Both the position numbers and the translations under genes were made by a program. From NCBI GenBank assembly GCA_017609645.1, contig JAFCDQ010000001.1:496001-560000 (forward strand): DNA of 64,000 bases, written 5' to 3'. Source of the stretch: Candidatus Woesearchaeota archaeon. GTDB taxonomy: Archaea; Nanobdellota; Nanobdellia; Woesearchaeales; ARS49. Under the pieces are notes generated by a model, which was given only the letters and a program-made list of their open reading frames with translations, did no database searches and was not told where the DNA came from. This document shows, one piece after another, positions 52,590 to 63,466 of the stretch (positions are counted from its first letter, which is position 1; the number at the start of each line of letters is the position of its first letter).

Positions 52590-52861
52590 TTGAGAACTCC
52601 TAGAACAGAGACAAAAAATTGTTTTTTACATAATACACCTAACTCTTCATTACTAAACTCAGAAATTTCGACTTTCACGCCAGCTAATTTGCATTTTCTT
52701 TCTAACTCTTCTTTTATTTCATCAGAAATATTTTTAGCTAAAATAATCTTTTCCAGCTTGTTACTTAAAAGTTTTCTTTTAGTTTCATTCAAGCCAAGAA
52801 CTATCTTTTTCTCAGCAAATTTTTTCTTTAATTCTTCTGCGAAATCTTCATTTTTTGCCAT
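52586..52861 (-). CDS. rpl30e: Ribosomal protein eL30
   Basis: 91 residues of the L7Ae/L30e fold: KIVLGLNETKRKLLSNKLEK and AKNISDEIKEELERKCKLAG, then VCKKQFFVSVLGV at the end. eL30 between rpoA2 and nusA is the canonical archaeal order. Two bases separate it from rpoA2. Confidence 0.9.
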   Translation of the reverse strand: MAKNEDFAEELKKKFAEKKIVLGLNETKRKLLSNKLEKIILAKNISDEIKEELERKCKLAGVKVEISEFSNEELGVLCKKQFFVSVLGVLK

Positions 52862-52863
52862 TT

Positions 52864-54018
<1,155 letters not shown>

Positions 54019-56721
54019 TCATTTAGCTAATTTGTTTAACCTTTCAATATCGATAATACCATTTTCAGATCTTGAAACATCAATATTATCCTCGCCATAC
54101 AAGAATTGAATAATTCTTCCATTAGCATCTCTAACTGTTCCGTCGTACTCAACTCTCAAATCCTGCAAAGTATTTGCTAATCTTCTGTATAAATAACCTG
54201 ACTTAGGAGTTCTTAAAGCAGTATCCATTAAAGCATCCCTGCCTGTCATGGCAATAAAAAATAATTCATGAGGTTTTAAACCCTGTTTGAAACCAATACT
54301 CACAAAACCATGAGCTTTAGTTCCAAGATCGCCTTTACTAAAACAACTTAAAGTTCTTCCTTTGTAACCTTTTTCAATCCTTTTACCTCTTAATGCCTGC
54401 TGACCGACACAAGCAGCCATCTGAACAATATTCAAAATATTACCTCTAGCTCCTGAATTAATCATTGCAACTGTCTGATTTGTTTTATCATCAACGTGAT
54501 CCTTAACAACTTTACCAATAGCATTTCTTGCTTTGTTAAGTCTTTCAAGAATCTTAAGCTCTAAAGTTTCTGCAATACTTCGTCCAGGAAATGCTTCTAA
54601 ATCATTTGCTTTATATTGGTCAATAAATTCCTGCACTTCTGCTTCAGCATCTGTTAAAATCTTATTAATTTCTTCAGTAGCGCGGTCTGGCAAATCCTCA
54701 TCAGCTAAACCAGATGTTAAACCGCAAATCATCAAATATTCACAGCCAAGTTTTTCAATCTGGTGCAGGATTTCAACAGTCTTTGCAGGACCATAATTCT
54801 TATGCAAAGTCCTTAACAACAAACCTTCACCTTCTCCGCCAATAGATTTACTATCAATATAACCTTTGACAATTTTTCCATCTTCAATAATAATTTCATC
54901 GCCTGATTTAGTCTTGCCAATATAATCACAACCTTCAGGAAGCAGATAACTAAATATTTCATTTCCATTCAATTCCTTCTTGTTAGGAAATTTTGAAAAA
55001 TCAGTCACGCCAACAGAACAAAGCAATTGCATTGCATCTTCTTTTAACATCTTGCCTCTCTTAGTTAACAAATAATTACCGGAAATAGCATCCTGAATAC
55101 AGCCAATAACACTTAAACCATACCTAGGACTGATGATTTGTGTCTGCACTTCCATCAAAATTTCAGCTTCTGCTCTAGACTCTTCTGTCTGAGGAATATG
55201 AAGATTCATCTCATCACCATCAAAGTCTGCATTATATGGATTACATACTGCTGGATTGATTCTTAATGTTTTATATGGAAGCACCCTAACTCTGTGGCAC
55301 ATCATACTCATCCTATGAAGACTTGGCTGCCTGTTAAATAATGCAATATCGCCGTCAAGAAGATGCCTTTCAATAACATAACCTGGTTGAATTTCCTCAA
55401 GCAAAGCTTCTTTTGTTTCTTCAGTAATCTTTTTCTTTTTACCATCAGGCCTGACAACATAATTAGCTCCTGGATATTTTGTTGGGCCTTTTTCAACAAA
55501 CTTTTTCAAATAATTAAGATTCCATTCATTCACTGTTTCAGGAACAGTCAATTTTTTAGCAGTAATGTTTGGAACACCAACTTCATTAATTCCAAGCATA
55601 GGATCAGGAGAAATAACAGTTCTTGCGCAAAAGTTTGTTCTTTTTCCTGCTAGATTGTGTCTGATTCTTCCTTCTTTACTCTTTATTCTCTCAGTAATTG
55701 TTTTCAAAGGCTGGCCGCTCCTGTGTCTTGCAGGAGGCAATTGACTAATAGAATTATCAAAAAAAGTTGTAACATGATACTGTAATAAATCCCAAAGGTC
55801 TTCTATAATTATTTCTGGCGCGCCTGCATTAATATTTTCAAACAATCTCTGATTAATCCTGACAATATCACCTAATTTATGAGTCAAGTCATCCTCACTT
55901 CTTTCACCAGATTCAAGAGTAATAGAAGGTCTCACAGTAACAGGAGGAATTGCTAAAATAGTCAAGACAACCCACTCGGGTCTTGCTGCAATAGGATTTA
56001 AACCAAATAATTCACAATCATCATCAGTAATCTTTTCCAACCTGGCTCTTATCTCAACAGGACTAATCCTTCTCTCACCTTCAATAAAAGTGGTAGGCTT
56101 TTCAAGACTTATCTTTAATTGCTTAGATTTACAATGAGGACATTTAGTAGTTGTTTTCAAACCATCAATAATATTCTTCACAGCAATCCATTTAGCTTCC
56201 ACGCCGTGTTCTTGTTCAATCTTGCTAAGATATGATTTATATTTTGGAATTTTATCCTGAGGAATAAGAATCCTTCCGCATTCCCTACAAAAACTTCTAA
56301 GCATTAATTGAATAACCCTGACAAATTTCACGTGAATAACAGACCGTGCCAATTCAATATATCCAAAATGGCCGACGCATTCTTTCAACTTTCCGCCGCA
56401 AGTCTTACATCTTAGTCCAGGATCAATAACACCTAATCTTACATCCATCAGACCGCCATCAACAGGATAACCTTCTTTATCATAAAGTTCTGGAGTAACA
56501 ATTTTAGCAGCGGACATCTTCTTGACAATTCTTGGACTTAAAACACCAAAAGAAATATTAGCTACCTGCTTGAAGACTGGCTGATAATGAGATTCTATAT
56601 TTTCTCTTGAAAGTTTTTCTTTCTCAATCTTTGAAATAGTCTCTTCACTTTCACTTCTTTCTACTTCTTTCTTTTTTGTTTCTTCATCCAAAATTTCTTC
56701 TGCTTTTTTTCTTTTTGCCAT
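54019..56721 (-). CDS. rpoA1: DNA-directed RNA polymerase subunit A'
   Basis: 900 residues. The catalytic loop NADFDGDEMNLHIPQ binds the active-site Mg. The zinc clamp is CKTCGGKLKECVGH (~85-98). A ~45-residue charged extension (KRKKAEEILDEETKKKEVER) precedes the usual start. Co-transcribed with B', B'' and H upstream and A'' downstream. Confidence 0.98.
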   Translation of the reverse strand: MAKRKKAEEILDEETKKKEVERSESEETISKIEKEKLSRENIESHYQPVFKQVANISFGVLSPRIVKKMSAAKIVTPELYDKEGYPVDGGLMDVRLGVIDPGLRCKTCGGKLKECVGHFGYIELARSVIHVKFVRVIQLMLRSFCRECGRILIPQDKIPKYKSYLSKIEQEHGVEAKWIAVKNIIDGLKTTTKCPHCKSKQLKISLEKPTTFIEGERRISPVEIRARLEKITDDDCELFGLNPIAARPEWVVLTILAIPPVTVRPSITLESGERSEDDLTHKLGDIVRINQRLFENINAGAPEIIIEDLWDLLQYHVTTFFDNSISQLPPARHRSGQPLKTITERIKSKEGRIRHNLAGKRTNFCARTVISPDPMLGINEVGVPNITAKKLTVPETVNEWNLNYLKKFVEKGPTKYPGANYVVRPDGKKKKITEETKEALLEEIQPGYVIERHLLDGDIALFNRQPSLHRMSMMCHRVRVLPYKTLRINPAVCNPYNADFDGDEMNLHIPQTEESRAEAEILMEVQTQIISPRYGLSVIGCIQDAISGNYLLTKRGKMLKEDAMQLLCSVGVTDFSKFPNKKELNGNEIFSYLLPEGCDYIGKTKSGDEIIIEDGKIVKGYIDSKSIGGEGEGLLLRTLHKNYGPAKTVEILHQIEKLGCEYLMICGLTSGLADEDLPDRATEEINKILTDAEAEVQEFIDQYKANDLEAFPGRSIAETLELKILERLNKARNAIGKVVKDHVDDKTNQTVAMINSGARGNILNIVQMAACVGQQALRGKRIEKGYKGRTLSCFSKGDLGTKAHGFVSIGFKQGLKPHELFFIAMTGRDALMDTALRTPKSGYLYRRLANTLQDLRVEYDGTVRDANGRIIQFLYGEDNIDVSRSENGIIDIERLNKLAK

Positions 56722-56727
56722 TTTAAC

Positions 56728-58530
56728 CTAATATTTTGCTTTTAATTTTAATTTTGGATAAACACCCAAAGCTTTTAACTCGTCTAATATAAGCTTGAAC
56801 GCATAACTAATTTCAACATCATTAATCTCAACCTTTTCTCCGCAAACAGGACAATATTTCTTGTCTTTTACATAATCCTCAATAGCGATCAAACCGCACT
56901 CTTCACAAACAGGCACTATAGTCTTATCAGAATCAAATCTCTCTTTAAGCAGCAAACTTGCTCCATGAGCAACAAAAGTATCTTTTTCCATCTCTCCTAA
57001 CCTTAAACCGCCTTCTTTTGCCCTACCTTCTGTAGGCTGCCTTGTTAATAACTGAATAGGTCCTCTTGCCCTGCTTTGAATTTTATTAGCGACCATGTGT
57101 TTTAATCTTAAATAGTACATATTTCCAATAAAAATTCTTGCTAAATATTTTTCACCAGTAATTCCATTATACATCATCTCTGTGCAGTCTTCTTTAAACC
57201 CTAAACTAACAAGCTCTGCTCTTAATGCTTCTTCAGGCTCGTTATCAAAAGTAGTTGCGTCAATATATCTCCCTGCCAATGCTCCTGTTTTTCCTGCTAA
57301 TAATTCTAACATATGAGAAACAGTCATTCTGCTTGGAATACCATGAGGAGAGAAAATTATATCAGGCACGATACCTTTAGCACTATAAGGCATATCACTT
57401 TCAGGAACAATCAAGCCTACAACACCTTTTTGACCATGACTGCTTACAAACTTATCACCAACTTCAGGAATTCTAGGATCCCTAATCCTTACCTGAACAA
57501 GTTTATTACCTTCTTCATTTTCAGTAACAGCAACAAAATCAATAATACCTCGTTCGCCATGCCTTAAAGAAATACTGCTCTCTCTTCTAATATTAGAAGC
57601 TAAACTATATTCATCTAAAGAACTCAAGAATCTAGGAGGGCTGACTTTGCCAATCAGGACATCCTCTTCCTTAACTTTCGCTTCTGGAAAGACAATGCCG
57701 TCATCTTCAAGCAGCCTGTAATCCTGCTCGCTTTTATATCCTTTAACATCTTTATCAGGAATAGAAATTTGATCCATCAAGCCGCCAGAATATCTAAGCT
57801 CTTCACTAATCGCAGGTCTGTAATAAGTAGCTCTGCCAAAACCTCTATCAATACTGCCTTTATTAATCACAACAGCGTCTTCCATGTTATAACCTTTGTA
57901 AGTCATCACAGCAACAATAATATTTTGACCGCTAGGATGTTTATCATAATTAGAAAGTTCGTGCATAATACTTTGAGCAAGAGGCATTTGAGGATAATGA
58001 AGAAGATTCACGTCCATATCCATCCTTTGAGGGAAATTTGCAGTGTACAAACCAACACTCTGCTTAAGATTCTTATTTCCAATAATCAAACGAGCTCCCT
58101 GCAAATAATCACCAAAAGGAACTAAACTTGTAGCTAAACCAAACATTGCAAGAGGAGAAATTTCCAAATGAGTATGCTCTGGAGTTAACTCATCTTCCCT
58201 AAAAGCAACCAAAGAATTTTCTTCTTCTGCAGCATCAAGAAACTCAATAATGCCCTGCTGGACTAAATCCGTCCAATTAATTTCATTTTTTTGAAGTTGT
58301 TTAATATGCTTGTCTGTAAGTAAAGGGATGCCTTCTTTAACAATAATCAAAGGTCTTAAAACCCTTCCCCTGCTTGATTCAATCATTAACTGATCCAACT
58401 CATGATCGTAAGAAACATTAGCTTGATAATGAATTCCGCCCTGCCTTCTCTCGCTCTTAAAAGACTCTATAAACTCGTCTTTATTCTCAACGTCTCCAGC
58501 AAACTTTCCATTAAGGAAGACTTCAGTCAT
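56728..58530 (-). CDS. rpoB1: DNA-directed RNA polymerase subunit B'
   Basis: 600 residues, the C-terminal half of the second largest subunit. Motifs: GYNMEDAVVINKGSIDRGFG, KFVSSHGQKGVVG, and the zinc site CEECGLIA...YCPVCGEK. The ATG overlaps the B'' stop by 4 bases. Split B occurs in many euryarchaea and DPANN. Confidence 0.98.
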   Translation of the reverse strand: MTEVFLNGKFAGDVENKDEFIESFKSERRQGGIHYQANVSYDHELDQLMIESSRGRVLRPLIIVKEGIPLLTDKHIKQLQKNEINWTDLVQQGIIEFLDAAEEENSLVAFREDELTPEHTHLEISPLAMFGLATSLVPFGDYLQGARLIIGNKNLKQSVGLYTANFPQRMDMDVNLLHYPQMPLAQSIMHELSNYDKHPSGQNIIVAVMTYKGYNMEDAVVINKGSIDRGFGRATYYRPAISEELRYSGGLMDQISIPDKDVKGYKSEQDYRLLEDDGIVFPEAKVKEEDVLIGKVSPPRFLSSLDEYSLASNIRRESSISLRHGERGIIDFVAVTENEEGNKLVQVRIRDPRIPEVGDKFVSSHGQKGVVGLIVPESDMPYSAKGIVPDIIFSPHGIPSRMTVSHMLELLAGKTGALAGRYIDATTFDNEPEEALRAELVSLGFKEDCTEMMYNGITGEKYLARIFIGNMYYLRLKHMVANKIQSRARGPIQLLTRQPTEGRAKEGGLRLGEMEKDTFVAHGASLLLKERFDSDKTIVPVCEECGLIAIEDYVKDKKYCPVCGEKVEINDVEISYAFKLILDELKALGVYPKLKLKAKY

Positions 58531-60017
58531 TGTTTAATCTCCTCCTTTAAACCAAAAGTTTTCATTGCTTGAATAAGATCTTTTTCTTTAGTTGCTCCTG
58601 ATACTGATGATAAAATTGCAAGGTTTTTTCTAAGACCAATATTAGTACCTTCTGGAGTTTCTGCAGGACATAATCTGCCTAAATGAGTCGCGTGCAATTC
58701 TCTTGCTTCAAAATTTTCCTGAGAAGAAGACAAGGGGCTGACAACTCTTTGCAAATAAGACATAGTATTCAAGAAATTTAATCTCTGAATTCTTTGGCTA
58801 ACTCCTTTTCTTCCGCCAACCCAATTACCTGTGGCCATAGCTCCATAAAGCCTGTTAGTCAAAAGTTTATCCCTGATAATTGCTTTAACACTAGGGAATT
58901 TCCCTCTCTTCACAATTCTTTGGAAGTTGTAAAGCATATCGCCGACAAGAACTTTTAAGTTAGTCCTGAACAAGTCAGAAAGAAGCTCTCCTGAAAGTTT
59001 AATTCTTTTATTCATGTAATGATCTTTATCATCTTTGCTTTTTTCTCCTCTTGCGACCATAATATATTTCTTCAAATACTTGCAGATGTTTTTTGCTTTA
59101 GCCCGCCTATTTTCCTTATCTGTACCAATGTGAGGAAGCAAATACTTATCAATAATCTCCTGAATTCTTTCAAGCCTTGCTTCTTTAGGCTGAGTCAAAC
59201 CAATTTGTTTACCTAATTTATCTAATGCTTCTTCTTCTGTTTTAACATCAGAAAAAGAGAACAAATTAATCAAGACACTGTCATCCTGTCTTTCCTTGAA
59301 AATTTCAGTCATTATCTCTTCATCTTTCAGCATGCCTAAAGCTTTCAATAAAAGCATAATAGGAGTTCTTTTTACTCTAGTAAAACTAATATAAAATAAA
59401 GAATCTTTCATCTGTTCAACTGTATGAGGAATCTTATAAGGTCCAAATTCACTAAAAACTTTTCCGATGAATTTCACAGGCCCGTCACTCTTTTCAACCA
59501 AAAACCTGTTAGCACCTAAATCTTCAATATGAACCAACACTCTTTCTGTGCCATTGATTAAAAAATATCCGCCAGAATCATCTGGATCCTCGCCTTTCTT
59601 TATTAGATCTTCTCTATTCAACTTATTCAAATAACAAAACTTACTATGCATCATTATAGGCATACTTCCAACTTGCGTTGTGAACGTTTCTCTTTGAACA
59701 TTATTAATATGAGAACTTACTTCAATAAATACAGGAGCAGCATAACTTAATTTTCTCAATCTGGCTTCTACAGGATAAACAGGCCTTTTGCTTCCGTCAG
59801 CTTCAGTAATTTCCGGACGGCCAATCCAAATCTTATCAAGCTTTATTTTAAAACTCTCAACATTAGGAGGAATGATAGTAGGTTCTATTTCCTTGTTTTC
59901 ATCTAAAATCTTTTGAAGTTCATGCTCGATAAAATAATTAAAAGACTCAATTGTAGATTTAACAAAACCATTATCTTCTAAAAATTTCTTTATCAAGAGT
60001 TTACTGTAACTAGCCAT
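58527..60017 (-). CDS. rpoB2: DNA-directed RNA polymerase subunit B''
   Basis: 496 residues, the N-terminal half of subunit B. It ends with the conserved LCPAETPEGTNIGLRKNLA region and carries YFLINGTERVLVH and GNWVGGRKGVSQ. Its start overlaps the rpoH stop by one base (TAATG). Confidence 0.98.
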   Translation of the reverse strand: MASYSKLLIKKFLEDNGFVKSTIESFNYFIEHELQKILDENKEIEPTIIPPNVESFKIKLDKIWIGRPEITEADGSKRPVYPVEARLRKLSYAAPVFIEVSSHINNVQRETFTTQVGSMPIMMHSKFCYLNKLNREDLIKKGEDPDDSGGYFLINGTERVLVHIEDLGANRFLVEKSDGPVKFIGKVFSEFGPYKIPHTVEQMKDSLFYISFTRVKRTPIMLLLKALGMLKDEEIMTEIFKERQDDSVLINLFSFSDVKTEEEALDKLGKQIGLTQPKEARLERIQEIIDKYLLPHIGTDKENRRAKAKNICKYLKKYIMVARGEKSKDDKDHYMNKRIKLSGELLSDLFRTNLKVLVGDMLYNFQRIVKRGKFPSVKAIIRDKLLTNRLYGAMATGNWVGGRKGVSQRIQRLNFLNTMSYLQRVVSPLSSSQENFEARELHATHLGRLCPAETPEGTNIGLRKNLAILSSVSGATKEKDLIQAMKTFGLKEEIKQ

Positions 60018-60253
60018 TACACAACCCTCCGATAAAAAATAGTAGTGCCTGCTGTAGCACTTGCCCTAGTGATCTTGATAATTTCATCTTCGTTCACATC
60101 TAATCCTGTTAATGCAGGATCTGTCTTCAGTATCCTAGGAAGGTTGTCAAGAACCAAACCATGCTTTTCAAACAATTCTTTTTTCTCTTTCTCACTAGTT
60201 TTAGAATGTTTAGGGACTAGAATGTGTTTTGAAACATCAGATTTTTGAATCAT
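60017..60253 (-). CDS. rpoH: DNA-directed RNA polymerase subunit H
   Basis: 78 residues from ATG 60253, with GGTGA five bases upstream; an ATG four codons earlier is the alternative. DVSKHILVPKHSKTS, LPRILKTDPAL and ATAGTTIFYRRVV match archaeal RpoH (eukaryotic Rpb5 C-terminal domain). First gene of the RNAP operon. Confidence 0.96.
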   Translation of the reverse strand: MIQKSDVSKHILVPKHSKTSEKEKKELFEKHGLVLDNLPRILKTDPALTGLDVNEDEIIKITRASATAGTTIFYRRVV

Positions 60254-60302
60254 TTTTTTCACCATATTTCCAAAAAATTTTAAGGTAGTTTGACATTAAA
60301 AC

Positions 60303-60420
60303 CGGACCGGAAGGGATTCGAACCCTCGACCACTCGGTTACTTCAGCAACCAAGTGCATCATATACATGACCTGGTGTGAAATAAAAGCCGAGTGCTCTA
60401 CCAGGCTGAGCTACCGGTCC
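60303..60420 (-). tRNA. tRNA-Lys (TTT) with intron
   Basis: Acceptor GGACCGG with CCGGTCC, discriminator G, D arm GCTC/GAGC, anticodon stem CTCGG/CCGAG with loop CTTTTA+A (anticodon TTT) after removal of an intron of about 44 bases, T arm GAGGG-TTCGAAT-CCCTT. It lies just upstream of rpoH on the same strand. Confidence 0.93.
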
Positions 60421-60628
60421 AAGTATGAATTTTACAATTTTTTTTATTTTATTTACCGTTGCGAAAATGACATTATTACTAGAATGATTTTGTGCAGTGT
60501 CTCCCCTCATGAGCAAAAAGTCTATTTTCGGCATTTGATTCCACTCTAAGTTTATAAGCGATTTATAAATTTTTCGGTTTTTTGCTTGTTTTTCTGCCCA
60601 AAATGTTTAAATATACAATCTATATATT

Positions 60629-60641
60629 GATATATATAAAA
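60629..60641 (+). promoter_or_regulatory. TATA-rich promoter and RBS of galT
   Basis: ATATATATAAAAG followed by GAGGTG (60642-60647) six bases before a TTG start. The ribosome site decides the TTG as start. Confidence 0.5.
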
Positions 60642-60653
60642 GAGGTGCAAAAC

Positions 60654-61592
60654 TTGGGAGAGCTTAGAAAGGATTATATTCTGGACAAATGGGTATATTA
60701 TGCTCCTGGCAGACGCGCCAGACCAAAAGAATTATCCGCAGCATTTAGTGAAAAGCATAAAGTTGATTATTTTGCTCCAGGAAATGAAAAACAGACGCCT
60801 ACTGAAATTGGTCGAGTTCCAGATAGCAAAGGAGGCTGGAAAATGCGCTGGTTTGAGAATAAATTTCCTGCATTAATGCCTGAAGGGAATTCCAGCATCA
60901 TCAAAGACAATGCTTTTTTTACTCATTCCTTTTCTTATGGTTATCATGAAATTATTGTTGAGACTCCTGATGGTGAGAAACAACTTCAAGATTTTTCTGT
61001 TAAAGACACAGCCAAGTTACTTGAAGTATATTCGAAAAGAATACTTGATTTAGAAAGCAAAGAAAACATCAAATATGTTCTTGTCTTCAAGAATTTCGGC
61101 ATGAAAGCAGGAGCAAGCATTGTGCACTCGCACAGCCAAGTGATGGCCACATCTATTATTCCTCCATTAGTTGCTGCGAAAATAACTGCAAGCAATAAAT
61201 TTGTTGACTGTCCATACTGCAAAATTATAGAAGCTGAAAAAAACAGTCCGAGGTTTTGTTTTGAAAATGATTTTGCAATTGCAATTTGTCCGTATGCCTC
61301 TTTCTATAATTATGAATGCTGGATATTTTCAAAAAAACATTTGACTTGTTTTGAAGATTTTGATTTTGAAAAAACAGCAGAATTATTGCATAAAATTCTT
61401 TCTAAATTAAAAGAAGTAAATGCAAGCTATTGTTTTGCAATCCATTATTCCCCAAAAGACGCTAATCTGCACTGCCATATTGCAGTCACTCCTCAAATAG
61501 CGACATGGGGAGGTTTTGAAAGAGGAGGAGGTTTTGTGATAAACACAGTCACACCAGAAGATGCTGCGAAATTCTATCAGGGACAGGAATAA
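60654..61592 (+). CDS. galT: Galactose-1-phosphate uridylyltransferase (GalT-like)
   Basis: About 312 residues from TTG 60654, set by GAGGTG upstream; an upstream in-frame ATG would add a hydrophobic leader unlike the family. The open protein starts with ELRKDYILDKWVYYAPGRR, has the active-site HSHSQV (~155; HxHxQ with nucleophilic His) and zinc-like CPYC (~185), and a second HIT-fold half (NLHCHIAVTPQ). It transfers UMP between hexose-1-phosphates. The following debranching enzyme gene overlaps by 32 bases. Confidence 0.9.
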   Translation: MGELRKDYILDKWVYYAPGRRARPKELSAAFSEKHKVDYFAPGNEKQTPTEIGRVPDSKGGWKMRWFENKFPALMPEGNSSIIKDNAFFTHSFSYGYHEIIVETPDGEKQLQDFSVKDTAKLLEVYSKRILDLESKENIKYVLVFKNFGMKAGASIVHSHSQVMATSIIPPLVAAKITASNKFVDCPYCKIIEAEKNSPRFCFENDFAIAICPYASFYNYECWIFSKKHLTCFEDFDFEKTAELLHKILSKLKEVNASYCFAIHYSPKDANLHCHIAVTPQIATWGGFERGGGFVINTVTPEDAAKFYQGQE

Positions 61593-63174
61593 GTATATTA
61601 TAGACGCTTTTGAGGGAAATTTTATTTTCTTATCTTCAAAACCCTTATCTAGATTTGACGGGTTTTTTGTAAAATTAAACAATACATGGTATCGCACAAT
61701 ATCTTTTGCCAATAAATTAAAAGAAATTCAATGCTTTAAAGAAGGAGTTTACTGCTCAACAAAAAAATCTGATATTTTTTTGGATTGTAAGGAAATCTTT
61801 GATGATAGAGTTTGGGGAAGAAATTATGAAGTTGTTGAAGACCATGACTGCCTTGTCGTAAAATTTTATAAAAAAAATGACGATAATGAAGTTCGAGGAA
61901 AAGAGTTCGCACTTTTTCTTGCATTTTACGGCGATTTTATTTTTTCACTTTTGAAAAAATGGACTGAACATAAATATTCTTTTGACAAAAACAGAAACAG
62001 CCAGCCATTTTCCCGCTTTGTTTATCAACTCGGCAAAATAGACGGCAAGTTCAGTGTAGGGGTTGATTTGAACAAAAGCAAAGCAATTGAAAATGCCAAA
62101 TTAATATTTAATGAAAATGACAAACTTACTGCTCAAAAAAAATACAAATTAAATTCTTTTGCAGCAAATGTAAAAGCTCCTAAGAAATTTTTAAAATCTG
62201 CTTTTTTTGCAGCTAAAAGTCTGCTGGAATTATATCATGACAATAATTTGATGGCAGGCATTCCCTGGTTTACTGAATCATGGGCGAGAGATGAACTAAT
62301 TTCCTGCAAAGCATTATTTCTGCTTGACAGAAAAGCTTACTGCAAAAACATAATTTTCAAATGGCTTCCGCAGCTCGAAGGACTGAACCTAAAAACTCCT
62401 TTAGGAGAGATGTCAGATTCTTGGTGGATTTTTTTCAGAGCAGGAGAGATTTATGATTTCTTAAATGCATCAGAACACAGACAGTTAAAAGAAGCCTTAG
62501 AAAAAAATCTAGAAAAAATAAAAACTGTTGAAGGGATTGTATTGAACAAAAAATCCACGTGGATGGACTCCTTAGAACGAGACGGGGCAATTGAAATAAA
62601 TGCACTTGTTCTTGCGGGATGTAAATTGGCTGATAAATTAGGCATAAATAATTTCAGAAAAGAATTAGAAAAAAATGTCAAAGAAAAATTCTTTGACGGT
62701 AAATTTTTGAAAGACTGCGTTCATAACAGTGCAATCAGGCCGAATATTTTTATTGCATATTATGTTTATCCTGAATTATTATCTAAAAAAGAATGGGAAC
62801 TTGTTTTTGATAATGCTATTAAGAAATTGTGGCTGTCTTTTGGAGGAGTATCAACAGTAGATAAAAAATCAAAATTATTTCATGCAAAACATACTGGTGA
62901 GTTATCAGATAGTTATCATAACGGGGATTCATGGTTTTGGATAAATAACCTTGCTGCAATTGTTTTGCATAGATTGAATAAGAAAAAATATTCGAAGTAT
63001 ATTAATAAAATTGTTAAAGCAAGTGCTAAAGAAATTGTAAAAATGGGTGCAGTAGAACATCACGCAGAATTAAGTGATGCAAATAAACTAAGTTCAAAAG
63101 GATGTCTTTCACAAGCGTGGAGTAATGCATTATTTGTAGAATTAATGTTTGAATTAAGCAGTAATTATTTTTAA
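61561..63174 (+). CDS. Glycogen-debranching (amylo-1,6-glucosidase-like) enzyme
   Basis: 537 residues. N-terminal beta domain, then a GDE_C-type (alpha/alpha)6 barrel with GIPWFTESWARDELISCKAL (~230-249), LGEMSDSWWI and LSDSYHNGDSWFW, and a C-terminal CLSQAWSNALFVE. This matches archaeal amylo-alpha-1,6-glucosidases that cut alpha-1,6 branches. It is shorter than many (about 600-700). Overlap with GalT points to joint use in sugar/glycogen turnover. The exact start within the overlap is uncertain. Confidence 0.85.
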   Translation: MLRNSIRDRNKYIIDAFEGNFIFLSSKPLSRFDGFFVKLNNTWYRTISFANKLKEIQCFKEGVYCSTKKSDIFLDCKEIFDDRVWGRNYEVVEDHDCLVVKFYKKNDDNEVRGKEFALFLAFYGDFIFSLLKKWTEHKYSFDKNRNSQPFSRFVYQLGKIDGKFSVGVDLNKSKAIENAKLIFNENDKLTAQKKYKLNSFAANVKAPKKFLKSAFFAAKSLLELYHDNNLMAGIPWFTESWARDELISCKALFLLDRKAYCKNIIFKWLPQLEGLNLKTPLGEMSDSWWIFFRAGEIYDFLNASEHRQLKEALEKNLEKIKTVEGIVLNKKSTWMDSLERDGAIEINALVLAGCKLADKLGINNFRKELEKNVKEKFFDGKFLKDCVHNSAIRPNIFIAYYVYPELLSKKEWELVFDNAIKKLWLSFGGVSTVDKKSKLFHAKHTGELSDSYHNGDSWFWINNLAAIVLHRLNKKKYSKYINKIVKASAKEIVKMGAVEHHAELSDANKLSSKGCLSQAWSNALFVELMFELSSNYF

Positions 63175-63348
63175 TTTCTTGTCTTCACTTTCAGCACTTC
63201 TTAAATTAACTAATTTATAATCTTTAATTTTATGTTTTTCAGCGTATTTTTTTGCGGATTCTTCTGTTTTGAAAGTCTTTGGTCTTTTAACCTTAGGTCT
63301 AACCATTGCAGCCCATCTTGCTCTTCTTTTTACTGCATTATTTGCCAT
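63154..63348 (-). CDS. Small basic conserved protein
   Basis: 64 residues, strongly basic: NAVKRRARWAAMVRPKVKRP then a short alpha/beta part (KTFKTEESAKKYAEKHKIKDYKLVNLRS style). The composition suggests a ribosome- or RNA-associated protein, but it is not a ribosomal protein I can name. It overlaps the debranching enzyme end by 21 bases, convergently. Confidence 0.65.
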   Translation of the reverse strand: MANNAVKRRARWAAMVRPKVKRPKTFKTEESAKKYAEKHKIKDYKLVNLRSAESEDKKLKIITA

Positions 63349-63466
63349 GGTGTTTGAAATTAGTCATTATTATTTAAGCTTTTGCATTGTTTTGAATAAC
63401 ATTTAGTTAGGTAAATACCTTAGCTTTTCACTTTATTTATATACTTCAGCGTCTTTTCAGGTTTTT

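Noticed and set aside
60343..60549. Two frames across tRNA-Lys on both strands
   Set aside because: They translate the tRNA and its intron; no coding bias or ribosome site.
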